From Candidatus Latescibacterota bacterium (GTDB lineage: Bacteria > Krumholzibacteriota > Krumholzibacteriia > Krumholzibacteriales > Krumholzibacteriaceae), in assembly GCA_019038625.1 (NCBI GenBank), contig JAHOYU010000085.1, forward strand, positions 1 to 38,941: 38,941 bases of DNA. Direction: 5' to 3'. The notes below the pieces were generated by a model. That model made no database searches. It saw only the letters and a list, made by a program, of their open reading frames with translations, and was not told where the DNA came from. The translations under genes and the position numbers were made by a program. The stretch's first letter is position 1; each line of letters opens with the position of its first letter. Below, in pieces: positions 33,201 to 38,941 of this stretch.

Positions 33201-35627
33201 ATGCTGGAAAGGATATTCAGATTCAGAATATTCAACGTCAGGATGAACAATACCTGGACATTCAACCCCAGAATATTCAGTGCCCGAATTTTCAAATCCT
33301 GGACATTCAACGCCAGGCCATGTAGTGCCAGACTCAGCGCCCGGATATTCACCGCCATAATATTTTCCGTTGCGATACTTTTCATGCCGGTGGTGGGAAA
33401 GTCGATAGCGCCACAGAATTCGACGACTTCCGAAGACAGCACATCGCTCTTGGAAGAAAGTCCCGATACGACAGAGTCTGGAAACAAAACAAAAGGACTT
33501 TCCTCGCCTGGAAAGGGAAAGCGCCCAGTCATCGGACTGGTCCTCAGTGGAGGAAGCGCAAAGGGACTGGCACACATCGGCGTCCTTAAGGTCCTCGAGG
33601 AAGAGGGGATCCAGGTCGATCTGGTGGCTGGCAACAGCATGGGCTCGCTCATGGGAGCCCTGTACGCGCTCGGCTATACGCCTGCCATGCTGGAAGACAT
33701 CGCTTTGAATACAGACTGGATCGAACTGCTGGGTAACAAGTTCGACCGAAAGCATGTCTCAATTGAAAAAAAAGAACGGATGGAGCGTTACGCATTCGAC
33801 CTCATCCTCGACGGTTACAAAGTCAGGCCATTGTCAGGACTCCTGTCCGGCCGTAAGGTCCACCGGCTGCTCACCAGATTGACGTGGCCGGCCAATTTCC
33901 TTGACGATTTCAGTCAGATGCCGAGACCGTTCCGCTGTATCGCGACTGACATCACCACGGGCGAGGGCGTGATCCTCGACAGCGGCTCTCTCGCCGACGC
34001 GATGAGGGCAAGCATGGCGATCCCGGGAGTATTCGCTCCCATCGAGATCGACGGAAAAATGCTGGTCGACGGAATGCTTGTCAGGAATTTTCCAACCCAG
34101 GACGCGCTGGATATGGGAGCTGATATCCTCATAGGCTCCGATGTCGGGTCCGATCCACTCGATCTGGACAAGATCAATTCGCTCCTCGACATCCTCAATC
34201 AATCCGTCGTTCTGGGCGACATGGTGAACAGGCAGAGTCAGCTCGATCTCTGCGATCTACTTGTCCTTCCCGATTTAAAGGATATCGGTTCTTTCTCCTT
34301 CAATAATGCTGATGAGATAATCCTGCGCGGCGAACAGGCTGCACGCGAAAAGATCGTTGAGATCAGGAAACTCGCTGAATATCTTTCCGCATGGGAGACC
34401 GAACCTATCCACGCGGAAATCGACCTTGAACGACCGATGCCGGTCTGCGGAATCAGGATCGACAGTAAAGACGAACTGAACACCGATTCCTTCCTGGGTC
34501 TCATCGGGATCGATCCGCCCTGCGATGTCACCATAGATCAGCTCGAATCCGCTATCGACATCCTTTACGGATCGGGCTCGTACTCCATGATCCAATACAG
34601 TTTCGAAAAGGAATCGGACTGCAGGACACTCGTTTTCCAGATCGACAGGGACGACAAGGACTATGTCTATACGGGACTGAGATACGACACGACATGGAGG
34701 ACCTCCATCCTCTTCAATCTTTCGTTGAAAGAATTTATGAGCGGGCACTCCGACCTTGAGGTCGATATCCTCCTCGGTCGACGTATGAGGCTGGGCACTC
34801 AATACAAACTCAGGGCAGGGACAAAGAACCGGACCGGGATCAGGGGCGACTTCGAATATCTCTCCGACTGGCTGGACGTTTACGATGGAGATTATCTCTC
34901 CGCCCGCCTGGACGTCAGGAATATCCGCGCCGGCCTTTATGCCGAATATGCTTTCTCAAGATATATATTCTGGGACTTTGGGCTGTTGAGTGAGTGGACA
35001 CAGGCCAACCCTCAGGTAGCTCCGCGCGGATTTGAAAAAGAGTGGACGAGGCTTAATTTCCTCGTGATGAATATCTGGTTCGATAACCTCGACAGGGCCT
35101 GGTTCCCCACGAAGGGCCTCCAGTTGAGACTGAGGGGAGAGTACGGAGACTTCGAGGAAGTTAACACCGACATGTTCAACCGGGTCGCGGGAAGGATGCT
35201 GTTCCGCCTGCCTCTTCATCGGAGCGTGAGCGTCGGAGCAAGACTCCTGTACGGATCGTCCGACGGTGAGAACATTCCATCACATTACAGGTTTTTCCTC
35301 GGAGGACTCAATTCGCCCTTTATGTTCCAGGACAGGCGCGAGATCAATTTCTATGGTTACCGCCATCAGGAACTGTCCGGGGAACACGCCTTTATCGCCG
35401 GGCTCGACCTGCAGTTCAAGCTCAATTCCATGACCTATCTCCTTCTGCATGGCAATGTGGGAAATGCGGTCGATGAATGGGAGAACCTCTTCAAGGAGGA
35501 GGGCATGGTATACGGGGCGGGAATCACTGTCGGAGTCGCTGCGCCGCTTGGCCCGGTCGAGATCACAATGGCCAATAGCAGAAGACATGATTTCCTTGTC
35601 TTCTTCGGAGCGGGGTACAGGTTCTGA
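33201..35627 (+). CDS. Patatin-like phospholipase fused to an outer-membrane barrel (PlpD/type Vd-like)
   Basis: An 808-residue protein. The ATG at 33201 has AAGGAG 5 nt upstream and is preferred to 33174. Residues 1 to about 50 are unusual pentapeptide repeats (RIFSA, RIFKS, WTFNA) encoded by a 15-nt minisatellite. They are followed by a hydrophobic segment (IFTAIIFSVAILFMPVVG). The patatin domain spans about 115-390: oxyanion motif LSGGSAKG, nucleophile Ser in GNSMGSLMG, and catalytic Asp in LVDGMLVRNFP. A POTRA-like region (DSFLGLIGIDPPCDVTIDQLESAIDILYGSG...) precedes a C-terminal 16-strand-type barrel ending FFGAGYRF with terminal Phe. Family members release or display a phospholipase A at the surface. 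A ceramidase-family lipoprotein follows. Confidence 0.93.
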   Translation: MLERIFRFRIFNVRMNNTWTFNPRIFSARIFKSWTFNARPCSARLSARIFTAIIFSVAILFMPVVGKSIAPQNSTTSEDSTSLLEESPDTTESGNKTKGLSSPGKGKRPVIGLVLSGGSAKGLAHIGVLKVLEEEGIQVDLVAGNSMGSLMGALYALGYTPAMLEDIALNTDWIELLGNKFDRKHVSIEKKERMERYAFDLILDGYKVRPLSGLLSGRKVHRLLTRLTWPANFLDDFSQMPRPFRCIATDITTGEGVILDSGSLADAMRASMAIPGVFAPIEIDGKMLVDGMLVRNFPTQDALDMGADILIGSDVGSDPLDLDKINSLLDILNQSVVLGDMVNRQSQLDLCDLLVLPDLKDIGSFSFNNADEIILRGEQAAREKIVEIRKLAEYLSAWETEPIHAEIDLERPMPVCGIRIDSKDELNTDSFLGLIGIDPPCDVTIDQLESAIDILYGSGSYSMIQYSFEKESDCRTLVFQIDRDDKDYVYTGLRYDTTWRTSILFNLSLKEFMSGHSDLEVDILLGRRMRLGTQYKLRAGTKNRTGIRGDFEYLSDWLDVYDGDYLSARLDVRNIRAGLYAEYAFSRYIFWDFGLLSEWTQANPQVAPRGFEKEWTRLNFLVMNIWFDNLDRAWFPTKGLQLRLRGEYGDFEEVNTDMFNRVAGRMLFRLPLHRSVSVGARLLYGSSDGENIPSHYRFFLGGLNSPFMFQDRREINFYGYRHQELSGEHAFIAGLDLQFKLNSMTYLLLHGNVGNAVDEWENLFKEEGMVYGAGITVGVAAPLGPVEITMANSRRHDFLVFFGAGYRF
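33210..33356 (+). repeat. 15-nt tandem repeat inside the patatin gene
   Basis: Units AGGATATTCAGATTC, AGAATATTCAACGTC, AGGATGAACAATACC, TGGACATTCAACCCC, AGAATATTCAGTGCC, CGAATTTTCAAATCC, TGGACATTCAACGCC and AGGCCATGTAGTGCC run without a break from 33210 to 33329. A 12-nt unit and one more 15-nt unit follow. The core is GAAYATTC. The codon frame gives R-I-F-x-x pentapeptides. The unit length and core match the repeat at 55-189, in a different reading frame. Confidence 0.8.
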
Positions 35628-35739
35628 GAATCCGATCGAATACAGGGATACGCCAGGGTCCCCTGCCCTCCGGAATCCGGAAAAGGGATAAATACATTGA
35701 CCTAGGTGTCGCCGTTTTTTGCGGAAGGATGAGAAATTG

Positions 35740-37875
35740 ATGACCCGACAGTCCAGAACCGCCATCTTGATCCTGATTATTTTTGTTCTTAGCGGATGCG
35801 CCGGGATATCAGGCAGGCTGCCCGCTCCTCTCGCTCCAGAACCGACCGGAGAGTTCCTTGCAGGAGCATCGAGAGTCGATATTACGCCTATGCCGGGATA
35901 TCCGATGGGAGGTTACGCCGTGGCGGGTTACATATCGCGTGGGGTCTGGATGAGGCTTCATGCCCGGGCCGTCTGCTTCGAGGATCCTGACGGGAGATGC
36001 CTGGCGATGGTATCGACGGACCTATGGGCGATGCCCGCGGGGCTCGCCGACCGTGTCGCGGAGCTTGTATCCTGCGAATTCGGGATAGGGCGGCTGGCCA
36101 GAGAACAGATCATACTCGCCGCGACTCACACTCACAACGGTCCTGGAAATTACTCCTCCAGCAAGCTTTATAACCAGATGGCCTCGCCCGAGGGCGGCTT
36201 CGATCGCGATCTGTTCGATTTCCTTGCCTATCGTATCGCTGTATCGATAGCCGCGGCTTGGGAGAAACGCGGGCCGGCGATGCTGAAATATGCCGAGGCT
36301 CCCGTTCCGGGTGTGGCCAGAAACAGAAGTATCGGACCCTTCCTTGCCAACGGTGAGGACGCCCTCGCCCTGATCGAGGAGAACAGGGACCTGCCGATCC
36401 GAAGGACGCCGTACCCCGTCGGAGGCGACGACGCCTACCGTGCGCTCGACCAGACCATGAGAGTCATCCGGGTCGAAAGCGTTGGATCCAGCCTGTCTCC
36501 CCTTGCTGTCCTGGTCTTCTACGCTGTCCATCCCACTGTCATGAACACGCCCACGGAAGTATACAACAGCGATATCTTCGGAATAGCCTCTGCAAAGGTG
36601 GAGCGATCGCTTGAGAAGGCGGCGGGATCTTCTGTGCGACCGGTCGTAGCGATCTTCAACGGTCCCGAAGGCGATATCGCGGCAAACTGGACCCGAAGAG
36701 ATCGGGAAGATGCTATCGAAGTAGGTTCGATACTAGCCAGCGGAATCATGAACCTTGTCGACGATCCCGGAGAAGAGATGACCGGAGAGATCGACTTCAA
36801 CTTCGGACACACAAAGCTGTCCGACCTGGCTGGCCCCCTTTCTGGAGCTTCGACCCTGTGCGGCGCCGAGGCTGACTGGGCATTCTTCCGTGACGCAGGA
36901 TTCTACGAGGGAATGACCCAGCTTGACCCCGAAAAACAGATCAAGGGGCAGGGAGTAAAACGTCATCCCCTCGAGGACGACGTCAAATCGAATACACTCA
37001 AGACTATGTACCCATGGATCGTCGAGACTGTTCTCGATCCACCCGAGTCTGTCCCCCTCGGTGTCTACCGGATCGGCCCTGTCGTCATTGGCACATTGCC
37101 CGGTGAGTTCACGACGATACTGGGGCGGCGCATCAGAAGAGGCATCAGCAGCGAACTTCCCGATGCGAAACATGTGCTTCTCGTCGGCATGGCAAACGAG
37201 TATCTCTCTTATTTCACAACGGAAGAAGAGTACGCTCACCAGCACTACGAGGGCGCTTCGATGATGTATGGCCCGAAGGCGGGAACGCGGATAGGCGATG
37301 AACTCGCTTCCCTCGCTGCGGGTCTGGGTAAGACGGTGCTTCGCAAGAATAAGATAAAATACAGCTATTCAACGGGATCGGGAAAAAAGTTTGGAGTCAA
37401 GCAGTTCGATCTTATATCTCACCAGGATAGACTGAAGGCTCATCACTACAACCTCGCCACCGTCCTGATGGACCCGGAAACCTGCATGCCGGTAACGGAC
37501 AATCCCAGGTTCGTTTGGATCGACGATAACCCCGGGTGGGACGGCGATCACCAGACACAACCTGCAGTGATGCCGGCCGCGGCGATCGAGACAAAAACTG
37601 AATCCGGCTGGTCGCCCCTCTATATCGACGGTATCCCTGAAAACGATGACGGAACGGATTTCGTGACGGCGATCGTGGCCTCTCTTCTGGGAAAGACAAG
37701 ATGGACCACGATCTGGATGGTACCCGATCAGATGGAGAATGATCCTGTCCTCAGGGCAGCGGAATACCGGTTCGTAATAAGAGGAACCAGCGGAGTATTC
37801 AGGTCGCCTCCCTTCACGCTGGACTCTGCCCGCTCACACGACGGTTTGACGGGAGTCGTTCGCGGACCTGAGTAA
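35740..37875 (+). CDS. Neutral/alkaline ceramidase-family lipoprotein lacking the usual nucleophile
   Basis: A 711-residue lipoprotein (lipobox VLSGC). The ATG at 35740 is preferred; the longer frame starts with TTG. The ceramidase-type N-terminal domain begins FLAGASRVDITPMPGYPMGGY. It has the zinc motif AATHTHNGPGNYSS and a later His in VFYAVHPTVMNTPT. In true ceramidases the nucleophilic Ser lies in GDxSPN. The corresponding segment here is EGDIAANW, with Ala in its place. A middle insertion and the immunoglobulin-like C-terminal domain (about 560-711) follow. The fold and metal site seem intact, so a different hydrolytic or binding role is likely. The patatin-barrel gene lies 112 nt upstream in the same direction, which suggests lipid-related work at the envelope (inference). 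Confidence 0.88.
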   Translation: MTRQSRTAILILIIFVLSGCAGISGRLPAPLAPEPTGEFLAGASRVDITPMPGYPMGGYAVAGYISRGVWMRLHARAVCFEDPDGRCLAMVSTDLWAMPAGLADRVAELVSCEFGIGRLAREQIILAATHTHNGPGNYSSSKLYNQMASPEGGFDRDLFDFLAYRIAVSIAAAWEKRGPAMLKYAEAPVPGVARNRSIGPFLANGEDALALIEENRDLPIRRTPYPVGGDDAYRALDQTMRVIRVESVGSSLSPLAVLVFYAVHPTVMNTPTEVYNSDIFGIASAKVERSLEKAAGSSVRPVVAIFNGPEGDIAANWTRRDREDAIEVGSILASGIMNLVDDPGEEMTGEIDFNFGHTKLSDLAGPLSGASTLCGAEADWAFFRDAGFYEGMTQLDPEKQIKGQGVKRHPLEDDVKSNTLKTMYPWIVETVLDPPESVPLGVYRIGPVVIGTLPGEFTTILGRRIRRGISSELPDAKHVLLVGMANEYLSYFTTEEEYAHQHYEGASMMYGPKAGTRIGDELASLAAGLGKTVLRKNKIKYSYSTGSGKKFGVKQFDLISHQDRLKAHHYNLATVLMDPETCMPVTDNPRFVWIDDNPGWDGDHQTQPAVMPAAAIETKTESGWSPLYIDGIPENDDGTDFVTAIVASLLGKTRWTTIWMVPDQMENDPVLRAAEYRFVIRGTSGVFRSPPFTLDSARSHDGLTGVVRGPE

Positions 37876-38524
37876 CAGTACACTGATTTCTCGCTATTTC
37901 TTCAAAATCCTGAAACAAATGCCAGGCTCAAGCGTATCTCTGGCAAACGAGATCGGCCCACTGGTCCTGATGCTCCAACCTGGTTCGGCAGACAACATGC
38001 TTATCAGGATAGGTAGCAGTAACGTATCAGGAGCCCTGGAATTCATAGAGGGTACCTGGGAAGATCTCTTCCCCGGACATCCGTTCGAGTACAGCTTTCT
38101 CGATGATGACCTCAGCGGCGGGTATACGAACATCAAGCAGAGTGGCAGACTTCTCGACGCGTTTGCCGTCCTCGCGATCGTCATAGCCTCTCTCGGTCTT
38201 TTCGGCCTCGCTTCCTTTACTGCCGAACAGCGCACCAAAGAGATAGGGATAAGGAAAGTCCTCGGATCCTCAACGAGCGGCATCGTCGTACTGCTCACCA
38301 GGGAATTTACAAAGTGCCTGGTGATCTCGACTGTCATCGCATGCCCTGCGGGATATATGATAATGAGACACTGGCTGAAAGATTTCGCCTACCGCGTGAA
38401 CATGGATGTGTGGATGTTCGCCGTCCCTGTCCTCGCAACAGCAATCATCTCGGTGATCGCTGTCAGCTACCAGTCGATCAGAGCAGCTACCTCCGACCCG
38501 GTTGATTCGTTGATGTATGAGTAG
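37850..38524 (+). pseudogene. C-terminal fragment of a large FtsX/MacB-type ABC permease
   Basis: The frame is open from the stop at 37847-37849; the first ATG is at 37919 (201 residues). It reads as the last quarter of an ~800-residue permease: LMLQPGSADNMLIRIGSSNVSGALEFIEGTWEDLFPGHPFEYSFLDDD, then membrane helices with ASFTAEQRTKEIGIRKVLGSS, and the end SDPVDSLMYE. The open frame starts within the ceramidase gene end and has no ribosome binding site. The first permease half is missing, so this is a truncated remnant. It is different in type from the permeases at 16567-19097. Copy 2 of the repeated element begins 13 nt after its stop. Confidence 0.8.
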
Positions 38525-38536
38525 TGTGAGTGGAAT

Positions 38537-38685
38537 GTGTAAGGAAATCTATCACCAACGGTGGTGATAAAAACTCTTGCAGTTGTTTCGCTATAAGTCT
38601 GAGTGCTGCTGCATTTGCGAACAAAACTCGATAATGGAGAGATCACAACGACATTATGTTAACCACCAGAAGGTCGCTTATGCGC
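38537..38685 (+). ncRNA. Copy 2 of the ~150-bp repeated element with two stem-loops
   Basis: Same orientation as copy 1. Stem I is TATCACCA (38550-38557) with TGGTGATA (38562-38569), loop ACGG. Compared with copy 1 two pairs changed on both sides: C-G to T-A and T-A to A-T. This keeps the stem intact. Stem II is AGTTGTTTCGC (38581-38591) with GCGAACAAAACT (38617-38628), identical to copy 1. The element lies 144 nt before the start of the next exported protein and upstream of that gene's promoter. Confidence 0.6.
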
Positions 38686-38782
38686 GTTTGACAAATCAAC
38701 CATCAGCAGTTATTTTTATTGTAAGGAGAGACCTTTACACTTTTACAAAATACCCCGCCAACAGGATCCGTTCTTTGATCAG

Positions 38783-38794
38783 GTGTGCTATAAT
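38783..38794 (+). promoter_or_regulatory. Extended -10 promoter candidate for the last gene
   Basis: GTGTGC-TATAAT has a perfect -10 hexamer with the TGn extension, 35 nt before the start codon at 38830. It resembles the element before the M6 protease gene (6625-6636), with 11 of 12 identical bases. Confidence 0.5.
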
Positions 38795-38829
38795 CAATAG
38801 TATAACCTGCAGATGAAGGAGGAGTCGTT

Positions 38830-38941
38830 ATGCGTGTTTGTAGTCGTACAATCGCGGGCACACTCATTCTCGCTCTCATCCTGATTATCGGGCACCCACT
38901 TGCTGCCCGGGAATCATCAGAAATCATGTCAAAAACTGAAG
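38830..38941 (+). CDS. Exported protein, 5' end only (cut by the window edge)
   Basis: The ATG at 38830 has AAGGAGGAG about 6 nt upstream. The 37 visible residues begin MRVCSRTIAGTLILALILII and continue GHPLAARESSEIMSKTE. This is a typical signal peptide with probable cleavage after PLAA. The mature protein starts with polar residues, but too little is visible to name a family. The frame is still open at the last base of the window. Confidence 0.82.
   Translation, partial: MRVCSRTIAGTLILALILIIGHPLAARESSEIMSKTE

Noticed and set aside
33056-33325. Glutamine-rich short open frame upstream of and overlapping the patatin gene
   Set aside because: It is another frame of the 15-nt repeat. The AAGGAG site and domain order support the patatin frame instead.
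32891-38685. Composite transposon bounded by the two repeats
   Set aside because: There is no transposase gene, no terminal inverted repeat and no visible target duplication. The copies are short and partly diverged.

Overview
The window looks like chromosomal DNA from an uncultured Gram-negative bacterium of the FCB superphylum (Krumholzibacteriota, Eisenbacteria or Zixibacteria type). That placement is an inference. It rests on three large secreted proteins that end in the PNPFNP...ASGVYFYxL...KKMxLLR sorting/FlgD-like C-terminal domain, on several outer-membrane barrels and lipoproteins, on an NtrC-type sigma-54 regulator, and on moderately high GC. I see no rRNA, tRNA, CRISPR array, phage gene or transposase gene.

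Layout. 1-300: no gene, but a degenerate 15-nt tandem repeat. 301-5109 (minus): an operon of an oligopeptide-type substrate-binding lipoprotein, a membrane histidine kinase and a sigma-54 response regulator. 5361-6386 (minus): an outer-membrane-barrel-like protein with a clear promoter. 6693-9341 (plus): a secreted M6 metalloprotease, ended by a bidirectional terminator. 9440-14953 (minus): a five-gene metabolic operon in the order isocitrate-type dehydrogenase, HD-domain phosphohydrolase, fused aconitase/isopropylmalate-isomerase-like protein, then separate LeuC-like and LeuD-like subunits. 15282-19097 (plus): a periplasmic adaptor and two MacB/FtsX-type permeases, with no ATPase gene. 19121-26204 (minus): a decayed beta-helix fragment, two tandem secreted repeat proteins with sorting domains, and a GT-C glycosyltransferase. 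26486-27131 (plus): a small membrane protein overlapping an XRE regulator, behind a strong promoter that carries a palindrome. 27142-29533 (minus): a FadL-type channel followed by a DUF302 protein. 29808-31442 (plus): a beta-helix lipoprotein. 31507-32760 (minus): a DUF418 membrane protein. 33201-38524 (plus): a patatin fused to an outer-membrane barrel, a neutral-ceramidase-family lipoprotein and a truncated permease. 38830-end: the start of another exported protein.

The least explained signal is a roughly 150-bp repeat at 32891-33040 and 38537-38685, in the same orientation at both places. It contains two stem-loops, and stem I shows two fully compensatory base-pair changes between copies. 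Both copies sit about 150 bp upstream of plus-strand genes for exported proteins, and they bracket the patatin/ceramidase/permease-remnant block. The other items worth attention are the two 15-nt minisatellites (one forming the N-terminus of the patatin protein) and the aconitase-superfamily operon with an embedded HD phosphohydrolase.

Most of the window concerns the cell envelope: secreted enzymes and repeat proteins, lipid-active outer-membrane proteins, an export system, and a sensor operon that may read an extracellular peptide-like ligand. All functional statements come from motif reading by eye. No database search or folding calculation was run.
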